From Halicephalobus mephisto (lineage: Eukaryota > Nematoda > Chromadorea > Rhabditida > Panagrolaimidae), in the NCBI GenBank assembly GCA_009193035.1, contig SWDT01000077.1, positions 149,875 to 213,874 on the forward strand: a stretch of 64,000 nucleotides of DNA, written 5' to 3'. The stretch's first letter is position 1. Each line of letters begins with the position of its first letter. Positions 9,269 to 22,177 of this stretch are shown here, piece after piece. Both the position numbers and the translations under genes were made by a program. Under the pieces are notes generated by a model. The model saw nothing but the letters and a program-made list of their open reading frames with translations, made no database searches and was not told the DNA's origin.

Positions 9269-10675
9269 TTAATGTCACGGAATTTGGAAAACAATTTATG
9301 TTAAGATCCTTCATTACATTACTAACAGGATACTTAATTTTGCAAGAAGATTTCTTCCTGGAGTTCAAAGATAAGATGTCAAATAAGGTTATGGTTTACA
9401 TTGGGGACGCTTCTTATTCGATTTATTTGGCACATTGGCCTATTATTGTATTTTCTCGATACTATGGTTATGATACCTTTTACTATGGTATGTACAAATT
9501 CACATCATTTGGTACATGAACAGTTTTAGGTCCTTTTCTGATTATATTCGCTGTTGTAGTCTACTCAGTTGTACAATATGAGTTGTTCGAAAAGTTTCTT
9601 CTTAATCGTTCCTCTTTACACTCTACAATTTCTGTTTGCATATGCCTTATTGGGATATGGTTCATAGCATCCATAAAGCGTCCTATTGAAGACAATAATG
9701 TTTCAACAAAAATTTACAAAGCGATTTCGATTGAACAGGCTATCCAAATGAATCAAGAGCTTCATTCTGAATGCCAAAAGTTCTCTATTCCATGCAACAA
9801 AGACAAAATTATCAACGAGACATTACATGCCCTTCCTCCGGATGATTCTCTCCAAGGAAGATGCGTTGTTCACGTAAGGAGCTTTTATAAGGATAAATTG
9901 TAGCTCATAAATGATAATCCATTTGTAGCTCAATAATACCGGTAATCGAATAGCAGTGGTAATGGGGAATAGCTACGTTGCTCGCCATAGCAAAATGATC
10001 CTTGAAGCTCTGACGACTTCCGAGTTTGGAGACCAATTTGGGGAATTTTACGTCGTTAACAGAAAAGTATGTCCGTCATTTGACTCCACACTAGATGGTC
10101 AATCTCCAAGTTGGGAATGTCCTTCAGGCAAGGGATTAATGTTGAATTTTCTTGGAATAGTAAAGCCAGATTTGTTGATTTTATTGAATCGACTTGATCA
10201 TGTTCCTGGTTTCAATACCGAAGTCACATTACTGAATAATGATACGGTAACAAATAAATTGACTGAGGATCTTATTAAAATGGCCAATTTCTCTGGAGAA
10301 GTAATTATTCTTCAAGATCATCTCATGGTCGGGAACACCAATAAAGCCGTCGCGATTACTCTATCACAACTGCTGGCGACTAATCAGAACATATCCGGAT
10401 TAACTAAACCGAGAAAGGAAGTAGATAATGAACTGAAAAATGCATGGTTGAAGATGAAAGCAGCAGCAAGCCATTGCCATAACTGTCATGTTTTGGAGGT
10501 CCGAGATCTTTATTGCAATGCAGAAACCTGTGATTTGTACGATAGTAAGAATAATTTAGCGTATTTCTGTGATGGCTCTCATTTCACCAATTACGGAACT
10601 CAGAAAATCTTACCGTCATTGAGAAAGAAAATTGATGAAGTTTTGAATTTACAAAATGCAAAAACAATTAGATAA
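8407..10675 (+). CDS. O-acyltransferase, acyltransferase-3 + SGNH (OAC family)
   Basis: Five exons: 8407-8528, 8573-8843, 8887-9487, 9530-9873, 9929-10675; introns 42-55 nt; 694 aa. The N-terminal half is the multi-pass acyltransferase-3 domain: FHLFP with the conserved His26, GVDIFFVISGYLM (38-50), RRFVRI with the Arg cluster (73-78), WSLGVEIQFY (142-151) and YSIYLAHWP. The C-terminal half is an SGNH-type domain with GNSYVARH (459-466; Asn-Ser in place of the usual GDS) and DGSH (661-664) giving the Asp-His pair. Such proteins move acyl groups across a membrane onto sugars or other acceptors; nematodes have many OAC paralogues and the substrate cannot be told from sequence. Donor of intron 2 is weak (GTTGGT), but the frame and WSLGVE motif support it. 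It is the intact partner of the broken copy at 5542. Confidence 0.92.
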
Positions 10676-10858
10676 CCGATGGATAATTCTTCCAAAAACA
10701 AAATTCTATGAAACAAGTTTTGCTGCAAAAGTTTTTTTTGAATTTTATCGTTGTTTGATTGCTCGTTCTTTGGTAAACTACAGTATTGTATATTAGTTTG
10801 AATTTTTAATTTTATTTTTAATTTATTATACTCAAGCGTTTCACAATTATGGGAGATA

Positions 10859-10864
10859 AATAAA
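10859..10864 (+). terminator. Polyadenylation signal of the acyltransferase
   Basis: AATAAA 184 bases after the stop codon, the first canonical signal downstream. Confidence 0.6.
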
Positions 10865-11351
10865 GAAATCGAAATTACTAACCAAACATTATTTTGTAAT
10901 ATGTACAGCTGCTGATAAATTTTCTAGCGCTTTATGAAACAAAATGCTCAGTATATTGCTAAATGTATTTCTTTATACTGAATGTTTTAATAGTTTTCGT
11001 ATAAAGAGTCATATTCCTTTGAAATAGATCATTTAAGTTACCTTTTATTTCTTCAGATTTGCTGTTCGAAGAAGCGCACTAGAAAGGATAAACTTTCTCC
11101 ATAAAGAAATTAAAGAATTTGCATCATGCAAAACTCACGTTCAAAGCCAATCATGAAGATTTTGATAGTTTTCTTAAAACGAAGATTTTAAAGAACATGT
11201 ATATTTTAATGATATTATTAAAGGTCTATTATACAGTATATTTCGATTATAACTAGCTTCGTAGTTATGGTAGCAGGATAATATTTTATTAATATTTAGC
11301 GTTCTTTGAGATCTATGATTTGAGCTTTCATTTATTTCCCAAAGCCTTCTG

Positions 11352-11758
11352 CTTCAGAAGTTACATGGGAAAGTTCTGGTGGCTTTTCCAGAAAGCCTAT
11401 ACCGAGACCTACCTTCGATTTTAATCACATCTCTCCAAATGTATTTTATGAATTTTTAAAGTTGACGTCGAAAAAAGTCGTTGTTTTAACTTTGTGGCTT
11501 CAGAATAAATTTGAGAAGTGAGATATGGACTTCAGGATGATTTCAGAAGACGGAGCACTAATAAGCCTATAGATGCTGTATATTGAAAACTTTTTCTGAA
11601 GCCCTCGATTTTTTGGCTTTCTGGAGCCTTCTTCATTAGCTCGACGTCAACTTTAAAAATTCATAAAATACTTTTAGAGATATGATTAAAATCGAAGATA
11701 GATATCGGTATAGGCTTTCTGAAGAATCCACTAGAATTTTCTTACGTAACTTCTGAAG
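11352..11758. mobile_element. Foldback element, about 120-bp inverted repeats
   Basis: Arms 11352-11471 and 11641-11758 are imperfect inverse copies (shared cttcagaagttac, gaaagcctataccga, ttcgattttaatca, ttttaaagttgacgtcga). The centre is 169 bp and non-coding. The rest of 10865-12110 holds only AT-rich sequence with no gene that I can see. Confidence 0.65.
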
Positions 11759-12119
11759 TAAATTATGTGGACAGATTTTCGACTTTTTTATTAGGAAAAA
11801 GTTTATATTCTGCATCATAACTTCTGGTCACAAAAGTTTTTTATTAAACTATAGTCAAGTCGATTTTATTTTTTAATTAATTTTTTGGAGTTTTTTTTAA
11901 ACAACAAATTCGACTTTGTTTTTTTGTATCATTACAGTAATGATAATTTTATTCAACATTATAAGTGATTCATTATCACATTATTGATGAAAATTATTTA
12001 AAATAAAATTTTTAAATAACACAAAATTGAAAATTTTTCATGAATTTTTACTTCCCTTTTTTAACTGGATTAATAACTTTGTTTATGTTTTTAGTCCAAC
12101 TTACATAATATTTTTTTTG

Positions 12120-13030
12120 TCGGGTTGTTAAGCCGGTGTTTGCCGAGAAATGTCCTAATCCAGTATCCGAGGACATGTCCATCTTTGTCCTTCCGCCTAA
12201 TTGGCTCAATGAGTGCTTCCAGTCCCGACGCGTGTCCTTTGATCTTTCCGATCGGAATCATGAATCATTTTTTTTTTTCTGAATTCCAATTTTTCTGTTT
12301 TGTCAATCAAAAAGTTTGGGTTAACGACGATAGAAAAAGAAACGTACACCGTTTTCGTAACACACGGAAATCAATCATTTTTGCGCCTTCTGGTCCGGAT
12401 TCTGACAGCTCCGATCCAAAAAAGACCGTGGGAAATTCTACAGGTGTTGCAAATTGTTTGGTAAAATTGAAATTTTTCAGAAAATAAAAATTTTTTAATT
12501 CACAAAATCAACAGAATTCTATAAAATTCAAAAATACAGTAACTTTTACGAAAATTTTTAAAACATTCTAAAATCCAAATTTTCAGAATCTTACAAAACT
12601 GAAAATTAGAAAAAAAATTTTGGAAATTTTAAAAATAATTTTTGATTTTATAATTTTTGAAATTTTTGGAAAAATTATTTTTGATTTTTTATAATTTTCA
12701 AAATTTTATAAAACTGAAAATTTTTGGAAAAATTATTTTTGATTTTTTATAATTTTCGAAATTTTATAAAACTGGAAATTTTTGGAAAAATTATTTTTGA
12801 TTTTTTATAATTTTCACTTTTATTAAGAAAAACGGGATTTTTCAACTCCCGGTGTTTTGTTGATACTGTAAAATCTTGCGCAATTTGATTCCCAAGAGTT
12901 GCCAATTGTTGAGAAAAGTGAAGCATTCTGGCCTTGTTTGAACTTATCCCGACAGAGATTCTCAATCTCGAGTTCCCAACCAGTGTCCACAAACAGTCCC
13001 AGCTGGAAGTCTTCGTCACTTGAGATCGTT
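12120..13030. other. Complex-sequence islands, 3' flank of ref-2
   Basis: Two blocks of near-balanced composition (about 12120-12440 and 12840-13030) stand out from AT filler. Both strands have open stretches. Plus: KPVFAEKCPNPVSEDMS and RKSIIFAPSGPDSDSSDP with a possible donor at 12442. Minus: SDEDFQLGLFVDTGWELE and KIKGHASGLEALIEPIRRK. I cannot assign a strand or a product; exons of a small or decaying gene, or conserved regulatory DNA, are both possible. Confidence 0.3.
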
Positions 13031-13602
13031 TTTGTTCTAACTTTTATTCGGAAAAATCAGATCAAATAATGTTTCAAAATTACACGTCGTCTCCATTTGA
13101 GACAAAAAATGAAAAATAAGTACTTTTTAAATCAAAATTTAAAATCAAAAATTTCAGTAAAAATTCGAAATTTTCGTGTCAAGACATGGTTGAAATTATT
13201 TTTCAAAAAAATTAAAAAATTCAATTTTTTAGAAAATAAAAAAAATAATTAATTTATGAAATTAAAAAAATAAAAATTATTTAATAAAATTGAAATTTAA
13301 AAAAAAATAAAAATTATTTAATAAAATTGGAATTTTTAAAAATAAAAATTATTTAATAAAATTGAATTTAAAAAAATAAAAATTATTTAATAAAATTGAA
13401 GTTTTTTAAATTTTTTTAGAAAAAAAATTTCAATTATGTTTCACCACGAAAATTTCGAAATTTACTTAAAATTTTGATTTTGAACTTTGAAAAAAGTACG
13501 GTACACTGGTAAATTTCTGTCAAATCTACAGTATCATGAGCAAATTGAGAAGAAGAGATAAATCTGACCTAAAGCTTCAATAAAGATAAATAAATAAATT
13601 TT

Positions 13603-16600
13603 TTAATTGGAGTAGTAAAATGGATTGGCAGGTGGAAAATTGAACTGCGAAGTTGGATGGAAAGCCGTCATTCCGAAAGGTTGAGGATACTGTAAAAAAT
13701 AAAAATTAGAAAATTCAAAAGAAATAAAATTTTAAAAATTAGGAAATCTTAAAAAATAAAATTTTTAAAATTCAAAGATTCAAAAAAATAAAATCTTAAA
13801 AATATAAAAATTAGGAAAATTCAAAAAAAATAAAATTTTAAAAATATAAAAATTAGAAAATTAGAAAATTTAAAAAAATAAAATTTTAAAAATATAAAAA
13901 TTAGGAAAATTCAAAAAATTTAATTTTTAAAATATAAAAATTAGAAAATTTTAAAATTAATTTTTGTAAAATTTACTTACAACATCAAAATTAGTTTCGA
14001 TTTTTGTGGGATCAAAGAATTCATCTTTGATTTTCTCCAGATTATTGGTCGGTGGAGGAGTTGTGAAACTGGGATCAGTCAAGGGAGTCGTCGATCCGTG
14101 ACCGCTGTCTGAACTTTCCGGATCTGGAGAACTTGAGTTATGTCTTATACATGAAGAATCTTTCTTGCCATGAGTCTGAAAATTTTGTGAATTTAATTTT
14201 TATAAAAATGTGAAAATTTTTATTACAAAAATTTAAAACTTTCCAGTTAAGACCAAAAATGTAAAATTTTGGTTTTATATTTTTTAAAAATAAATAAAAT
14301 AATTAAAAATTATTTAAATAAAAATTTAAAACTTTCCAGTTAAGACCAAAAATGTAAAATTTTGGTTTTATATTTTTTAAAAATAAATAAAATAATTAAA
14401 AATTATTTAAATAAAAATTTAAAACTTTCCAGTTAAGACCAAAAATGTAAAATTTTGGTTTTGTATATTTTTGGAAAACTGTAGAACCTGTGATTTTCTA
14501 TAATTTTATCCAGATACCGTAATCCAAGAATTTTTTCAAAAATGATCTATTTTTTGCTTTGTAAATTGGATAATGGGTAATTAACAATTGTAAAAACTTG
14601 GATTCTAATAGATATATTCCAATTAAGTATTATTTCAATTAAATACTGATCTACCAAGACCGAAACTGTCGAGTTTTCGAAAATTTCAATTTTAAAATCA
14701 AATTAATTCGAATTTATCAATTTTAAAATCAAACTAAATCGAATTCGAATTTATCAATTTTTGAAGTCGAATTAAATCGAATTTATCAATTTTAAATTCA
14801 AATTAATTCGAACTTCTCAATTTTCGAAATCGAATTAATTCGAAATTTTTAATTTAAAAATCAAATTAATTCGAAAATTGACAGCTCTAAGGCCTAAAAT
14901 CAGATCCCTCAAAAAAATCGAAAAAATTTCCCAAAACTAGTCTTCGATTTTTGACATTTTTATAGATAGTCGTTTTTTCTAATTGAATTACCCTCCTGGA
15001 GACTTTTTGCTGATTTACGGTAGTCTAAAAACTCTTCAAGTTGCCTATTTGGATTCATTTGACTTCAATTGTTCTCCAAAACAATTTACAGAAGCGCGAA
15101 TTTATTGCATAATTTTTTTTCCGAGGACAGCAATCAAGACTAATCGCTAGGTTCAAAAACCTCCTAAAATTAACCCATCAAGTGCAAATTGCATTTTTCG
15201 AGAAAATCAAAGTTATTTTTTAAATAAATTTAACATTTTAAAATAATTATTAAAATTAATTTTTTTTAAAGAAAATTGAAGTTATTTTTTAAATAAATTT
15301 AATAGTTTTAAAAATAATTTTTTAAATTTAACATTTTAAAATAATTATTAAAATTAATTTTTTTCGAGAAAATCAAAGTTATTTTTTTAAATAAATTTAA
15401 TATTTTAAAATAATTATTAAAATTAATTTTTTAAAAAAAAATCAAAGTTTTTTAATTTAAATTTTATGAATAAAATATGTTAAAAATTAACTTACTTTCA
15501 TGTGTTTTCGTAGACTTGAAGGATGTGTGTAGGATTTACCGCATCCATGATTACACGTGTAGGGCTTCGCTTGAGAATGAACATGTTGATGTTTTTTCCG
15601 ATCGCTGCTGTTTGCAAAAGTTTTAGAACAATGTTCGCATTTGAATGGTTTCTCGCCTGGAATACGGTAATTTAAAAAAAATAAAATTTTAAAAATAAAA
15701 TTTTAAAAAAAATAAAATTAAGAAAAAATAAATTAAAAAAAAAATAAAATTTAAAATAACTTAAAAAATAAAATTTTAAAATAAACTTTGAAAAATAAAA
15801 AAATTTTTTAGAATTGTTTTTTTCGAGAAGATCATTTTTGAAAATCAGAATCCAGATTTTGATTACCGATTTTTAGACCTTGAAAATTATATATAATTTA
15901 TTTTTTAAAATGTTTTATTAATTTATTTTTTTGTGTACGGTATTTTTTGATTTTTTACGAAATTAGTAATAAATATTTTAATTATTTTTTGAATTGATTA
16001 ATTTAATTTTAAAATGATGGGTTTTCAAAAATGACACTACATGAGGACGATTATCGATTAATTAATCCACTTCCAGATGTCCATGATTTCTGGATTTCAA
16101 AATCCGAACATCTTTGCACATTTGATTCGTCCTTGACTCTTCCCATGTCCATCTGCCAGGATAAACCTAGATCAGCCCATAACCTTTTCTCTATTGTTTT
16201 CAAAGTGTCAAAATCAACAAACTTTCGTCCTCGGAGGAATTTTCCCCGAAGGCCGGTTCTCACCTGGAATCCGAAAACAGATGGAAAAATCGACAAAAAT
16301 GCACTTGAGAAGATCCTTAGACATCTGCTTCAAGGTGGATATCCAAGTCAAGATTGGTCACTTGAGTGATCTTAAAGAAGCAGATTTATCCTGTCCCAAA
16401 TCCAGTCGATGGTCCATTGTCTCAGAAAGAAAAAAGAACAATTGTTTCCGACTTCCTTTCCGTTCACCTTTTTCAGGAAGTTGTCCCATAATTGGCCCAC
16501 CGTTTAATTTGAGTCAAAAGTGTCAGATTATAAATTCAAAGACCTCCGATTGGACAAAAATTTAACGGAAAAGTTGCGCTAAACGATCCGATTTGCATTT

Positions 16601-19600
16601 TCTATTCAAAAGTCGTCGTAAAAGTTGCCAAAAATTTTTCAAGAAAAGAGGATTGGATTTAACCGATTTCAAGAAAATTGAAAAAATTTAAAAATAGATC
16701 AATGATGAAATTTGAATTGAAAATTGTAATTTCAAAGAAAACTACAGTAAGATATATTTTAATAATATAAAAAATAAAAATTACCAAAAATGGTCTCAGC
16801 ACGAATTTTTAGGATTTTCCAGTTGAGACCGAGAAATGTAAAATTTGGTGTTTATGTACTTTTAGAAGGTCATAAAGAATAAAATTAAACAAAATAAAAA
16901 TTTTAACTGTAAAATTACCAAAAATGGTCTCAACACGAATTTTTGGGATTTTCCAGTCGAGACCGAGAAATGTAAAATTTGGTGTTTATGTACTTTTACA
17001 AGGTTATAAAGAATAAAATTAAACAAAATAAAAATTTTAACTGCAAAATTACCAAAAATGGTCTCAGCACGAATTTTCAGAATTTTCCAGTTGAGACCAA
17101 AACTTCAAAATTTATTACTTTTATGATTTCTTGCAACTCTAAACATCATTTATTGATGTCTAAAAACTCCCGAAATTTTGTTTTATCTTCTGTAACCTCG
17201 TCCAAATACCGTAATCCAAAAATGTCCTAAAATTTAACTTGTTCGGTTTTTGGAAATTTTCAAGTTGCAGAATTTTCACAACCCCTTCTTACTGTAGCAG
17301 AAGAACCCACTTGAACTCTGACCTGACACTATCTGGACTTGGTTTTCAAAAATGGCAAACAAGAACTTGTTGGTCTCTGACCAAACAAATCGTCTTGGCC
17401 GATTTGCGCATCTCTCTTGCGCAACAATTTCGCACTTTTTTTGGATTCTCAATTGCCATGTAAAATAAGAATGGTTCATCTACTCAGAACAAGGATTGAC
17501 TGATTTGTCAGCAATCAAGGAGATTTTCGCGGATTAAAGATTTCTTCGACCGTAAATTGGAGAATTGAAAAATTGTCTGTAATCATACAATTATAAAAAT
17601 CAGAATTCTAACAATCTTGAAAATTTCCAAAAAGTTTTAAACATTTGTAAAATTTGCATTTTCGAATAAGGTTACGGTAGATTTTGGAGGTTTATTTTGG
17701 ATTTGAGAAAGTTACGGAAATTTATGAAATTTTGGAAGATTTATGAAATTTTAAAAAACTTTTGTAAAATTTTAGAAGATATGAAATTTTAAAATTTTTT
17801 ATGAAATTCTAAAATTTTAAACAAATTTTGAAAGATTTATGAAATTTTAGAAGATTTTTATGAAATTTTAAAAAATTTTTGTAAAATTTTAGAAGATATG
17901 AAATTTTTAAAATTTTTATAAAATTCTAAAATTTTAAACAAATTTTGAAAGATTTATGAAATTTTAGAAGATTTTTAAAGATTTTGGAAGATTTGTGAGA
18001 TTCTGAAAGACTTTTATGAAGTTTTAGGAAGTTATAGAAGTTTCTACAGGATTCTAGAAAATTCGAAAAATCATTTTTATTAAATTTTCAGAATCTTTAA
18101 AATCTTTCATGGGATTCTAGAAGTTTCCAGAATCCTGTTTGATTCTGGAAAAATTTCACAAAATTCAAAAAAATCCAAAAAGTTTCAAAACTCAAAAATT
18201 TGAAATTTTTAAAATGTCAAAAATCTTTCATAAAATTTTTAATTTTCAGATATCCTAAAAAATTTTAAAAAATAAAATTTTAATTTTGGAATTTTTATAA
18301 ATTTTATTTTTGATTTTCGAATATGGTCTTTTTTTCAGATTCCCCGTTTTTCGAAAAAAAAAGTTTGCGGACTCGGCAGGAGATCTCTCACCGGGAGATC
18401 CGCTTGAGACTTGGATTTCTAAGCTGACCAGAATTGAGGAGATTGGATTATATCTGTGAAAATCTTTGAACAATTCCGGCTTTTTGACAGGTTAAAAATG
18501 ATCCAAAAGATCAGTGGCACGGGTTCTGGGTTTTCGGGGTCATGAAAAAACAAAATTTTATAATATAAAAAAACAGAAATTTTATATTATAAAAAAAACA
18601 GAAATTTTATATTTAAAAAAATAAAAATTTTATATTATAAAAAAATAAAAATTTTATATTTAAAAAAACAAAAATTTTATATTATAAAAAAATAAAAATT
18701 TTATATTTAAAAAAACAAAAATTTTATATTATAAAAAAATAAAAATTTTATATTGTAAAAAAACAGAAATGAGGGTTGTTACGAAATTGTCTCGATGCGA
18801 ATATTAGGGATTTCATAAAAACTACAGTAACCTGTAAGTTGAGTTTACGGATTATACGACAGTTTTCCCCTGCGGCATTTGCTTCTCTTTGATTCATATT
18901 GATTTCGAAATTCTTTCTTTTTAAGTTGATTTTTTTAACTAAGATATTAAGGTGATTTAATTATAAAAAATTGATATAAAAATGAGGTAAATCTTGCGAA
19001 ACAGAGAGGGAGCAAGTGTTGTATATGTTTTCGTTTTTCTGCTTTTCAATTCTCACTGATTTTGAAATTCTTTTAAAATTAACTTTTTTACTTAACTAAA
19101 TTATTAAATTAATTTAATTAAAAAATTAACATAAAAATGAAATAAATAAGATAAATTTTGTGAAATAAAAAGAGACAAATGTCGTATGGTCCCTCAGCGA
19201 CATTTGCTCCCCGTTTTTCTTCTTTTCAATTCTCACTGATTTCGAAATTCTTTTAAAATTAATTTTTTTACTTAACTAAATTATTAAATTAATTTAATTA
19301 TTAAAAAATTGATATAAAAATGAAATAAATGAGATAAATTTTGTGAAATAAAAAAGGAACAAATGTCGTATGGTCCCTCAGCAACATTTGCTCCCCATTT
19401 TTCTTCTTTTCAATTCTCATTGATTTCGAAATTCTTTTAAAATTGACTTTTTTACTTAACTAAATTATTAAATTAATTTAATTAAAAAATTAACATAAAA
19501 ATGAAATAAATAAAATAAATTTTGTGAAATAAAAAGAGACAAATTTCATATAACCGATTTTATGTGATAGTTGTTTCGTAATTGTTATAATTGCTATCAT

Positions 19601-21406
19601 ACAGCCAAAGAACTCATCGAAAATAGGTTTCATTACTCATAATCACAAAAAAACAAAATTTTAAATTTTAAAAATTAAAGATTTTTGAATTTTAAATTTT
19701 TTAAAAAGTATTTATAATTTTTTAAAAATGTTCTTTAATATTGAAAATTGTTTTTTATAATTAATTTCTAAAACAAAAATTCCTATTTTTTAAAAAACTA
19801 ACTTTCACAAAAAACCAAAATTTTGATTGATGTAGGATTAATTTTTGTTTTTTCATTTTTTTTTGGCCAATGGGTTCGGACATGGGAAACCGTCAACTTG
19901 GGGAAACGAGGAGATCTAGAATCTCGATTCTGACTTCAGGTGATACTTGAAAAGGAAAAAATTGAGAAACATTTTTCTCTGACCCCCGAAAGAACACTTG
20001 AAATTTTTGAGAAACTTGAACTTGAACTTGGGTAATTGTCAAAATTCTAGTTAAATATTATAATAATTTTAATTTTAATCAAAAAGTTTAAAAATAAAAT
20101 TTAAAAAAAGATTTTTAAATAAAAATTTTAAAAAAAATTTTTAAATAAAATCTAAAAAAATATAAATATTTTTTAATAAAAAATAATTTTTAAATTAAAT
20201 TTTTCAAAAAAATAAAATAATTTTAAATAAAATCTAAAAATAAAAATATTTTTTTAATAATTTTTAAATAAAATTTTTCAAAAAATTTAAAATTTTAGAA
20301 TTTTCAAAGATTTTAGAAAATTTTTAAATTTAAAATTTTAGAATATATTGTAAATTGTAATTTTAGTGAAAATTAAACTGACCAGAATGAATCCTTTTGT
20401 GAATTTTGAGATTTTCGCTCCTTGCGAAGAGTTTTTTGCAGACTTCGCAGATGAAAGGTCTTTCTCCGGTGTGGACCCTGATGTGATTGACCAGTTTGTA
20501 TTTGGCTTTGAAGCCTTTGGAAGTCCTGGAACAACCCTTCCATCGACAGACGTGTTCGGTGAATTCCGGACCTCCGACGTGTTCCGAAGAAATGTGCTGA
20601 ACGAGTTCCGAAATACAAGGAAACACTTGGTTACAAAGTTGTTTCGTGTAATCCTGAAGAAAAAATTGTTTATAAAAAATAAAATTTCAGACTGTTAAAA
20701 TATAATAAAAAATTTTAATTTTATTAAAATCAAAAATTAAGTTTTAAAAATTTAGTTTTTTAGTGTATTCTAGGAAATTTCTAAATTTTTCAGAAAATTC
20801 TAAAACTTACAAGATTTCAGAAGACTTCAGAAACTACTATGAGAATTTCGAAAATATTAAAATTTTTAATAAATTCTAAAAATTTCTAAAAGTTTTAAGA
20901 TTGTCGAAAATTTGAAACTTTTTCATAAAATTCCGAAATTATTTTTGAAACAAAAAATTCCAATTTTCTAATAACCTTAATTTTTGTCTAAAATTAAACA
21001 ATTTTTTAAATATTTTTGAAATCGAAAAATTTAATGATTTTGTAAATAATAAACTTACGTTGATGACCCATTCACATCTCCTGGGTCCGTCCACGTAAAC
21101 CCCGTCTTTTCCGAATTTGAATACTTTTCCGCCGGCGGAACTGGCCTGGGGGTACTGTGGGGGGTAGCCCCCGGTCTGGTACCCTAGACCTCTGTTCTGG
21201 TTCCCGGACATGTAACTGTGATTTTCTTGTTGAATTTGAGGTTGAACTCCAGAAATAGGAAATTGAGAATAACCGCCGTAAAAAGTCGAAGGATAATAAC
21301 CTTCATAAGGAGCATGGATGGCTTTGCTCGAAGTACTCTGTCCATTGGGCCACTGACTGAAGGCAGTACTCTGTCCATTAAGCCAATGACTGGAATCTAG
21401 AGTCAT
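13603..21406 (-). CDS. ref-2: Zic-family five-finger transcription factor (ref-2 orthologue)
   Basis: Five exons, read from 21406 downward: 21406-21059, 20653-20383, 15656-15496, 14175-13981, 13689-13603; 353 aa. Fingers: ZF1 C111/C123...H136/H141 (split by intron 1, ending [10 protein letters not shown]), ZF2 C152/C157 with [17 protein letters not shown]3 C185/C188 with [16 protein letters not shown]4 C213/C216 with [12 protein letters not shown]5 C241/C245 with [11 protein letters not shown]; its last His262 comes from exon 4. These blocks are diagnostic of Zic proteins, DNA-binding nuclear regulators; C. elegans REF-2 acts in Wnt-linked epidermal and neural fates. The N-terminus (1-110) is rich in Q, G, Y, P and S; the tail has a [15 protein letters not shown] run. 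Intron 2 is 4.7 kb. The chosen ATG is the first in frame with a clean context; an upstream in-frame ATG at 21445 would add 13 residues. Confidence 0.93.
14190..14470. repeat. Three tandem ~100-bp units in ref-2 intron 3
   Basis: Direct copies of a unit containing aaactttccagttaagacc and tgtaaaattttggttttata. The ttccag(t)...gagacc motif also recurs at 16790-17110. Confidence 0.7.
15690..16020. other. AT-rich part of ref-2 intron 2
   Basis: Low-complexity A/T sequence; nothing recognised. Confidence 0.6.
16021..16640. other. Complex-sequence island in ref-2 intron 2
   Basis: A 620-bp block of near-balanced composition in an otherwise AT-rich intron. Open frames exist on both strands (plus 16037-16369 starting with ATG; minus 16296-16051), which is expected by chance when AT bias falls. 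On the minus strand an AG is followed by GTGAGAACCGGCCTT, faintly like the finger-linker exon start, but the frame stops soon after. An intronic enhancer is my preferred reading; a nested or decayed exon remains possible. Confidence 0.35.
16785..17115. repeat. Three tandem ~118-bp units in ref-2 intron 2
   Basis: Each unit has accaaaaatggtctcarcacg, ttttccagt(t/c)gagaccgaga and tgtaaaatttggtgtttatg. The gagacc/ggtctc cores are mutually inverted, so each unit can form a hairpin. Confidence 0.75.
17230..17560. other. Second complex island in ref-2 intron 2
   Basis: About 330 bp of near-balanced sequence without AT filler. Frames are open on both strands; none has splice or homology support. 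Further small islands are at 18330-18540 and 19860-20040. 17560-18330 is AT-rich with short tandem gaaattttagaagattt units. Confidence 0.35.
18545..18770. repeat. AT minisatellite, ref-2 intron 2
   Basis: Seven or more units of about 30-36 bp containing aaaaacaaaaattttatatt. Confidence 0.75.
18870..19560. repeat. Tandem ~183-bp repeat, ref-2 intron 2
   Basis: Three to four copies sharing cttttcaattctcactgatt, gaaattcttttaaaattaac and acttaactaaattattaaat, each carrying catttgctcccc. Two more copies lie in the opposite orientation at 48280-48600. Confidence 0.8.
20030..20360. other. AT-rich end of ref-2 intron 2
   Basis: Runs of aataaaatttaaaaa-type sequence; nothing recognised. Confidence 0.6.
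20700..21050. other. ref-2 intron 1
   Basis: AT-rich intron sequence with no recognisable element. Confidence 0.6.
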
Positions 21407-21739
21407 TTCTAAAAACTCAAAAATTAAATTTAAAAAAAAACTCAAAAATTAAAATTTTCTAAAAAAACTCAAAAATTAAACCTTTTTAAAAACTTAAAAA
21501 TTAAACTTTTTTAAAAATATTCAAAAATTAAACTTTTTTTAAAATTATGAAATTTATTTTTTTAAAAATGAAAAATTTATAAAACTAAAAGTAAAAACCA
21601 TTCACAGGGACAGTTTTGTTCAATCTCAAAAATGGCAAGGGCGGCGACTCTGAAGTCGAAACGACGATTGGGCGGCCGAAAACTACCATAAGACAATTGG
21701 AAAAATATCCAAAATGGGCGGAGTTAGAACTGGATTTTT

Positions 21740-22175
21740 TTTATTTTAAAATTTTATGATTTTAATTAAATATTAATAATTAAAATTTTAAAAAATCAAC
21801 ATTGATAAAATTTTAAAAAAAATTAAAAATCAATATTAATAAAATTTAAAAAAACCAATATTAATAAAATTTTAAAAATTTAAAATCAATATTAATAAAA
21901 TTTTAAAAAATCAACATTGATAAAATTTTAAAAATTTAAAAATCAATGTTAATAAAATTTTAAAAAATCAATATTGATAAAATTTTAAAAAATCAATATT
22001 AATAAAATTTAAAAAAATCAATATTAATAAAATTTTAAAAAATTAAAAAATTAATATTGATAAAATTTAAAAATCAATATTAACAAAATTTTAAAAATTT
22101 TAAAAAATCAATATTAATAAAATTTAAAAAAATCAATATTGATAAAATTTAAAAAATTTAAAATCAATATTGATC
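21740..22175. repeat. AT minisatellite upstream of ref-2
   Basis: About fifteen units of roughly 25-32 bp built on aaaatcaatattaataaaat, ending abruptly at the complex block starting near 22178. Confidence 0.75.
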
Positions 22176-22177
22176 GA

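Noticed and set aside
20366..20698. Plus-strand 110-codon frame
   Set aside because: Antisense shadow of ref-2 exon 2, whose zinc fingers are unmistakable.
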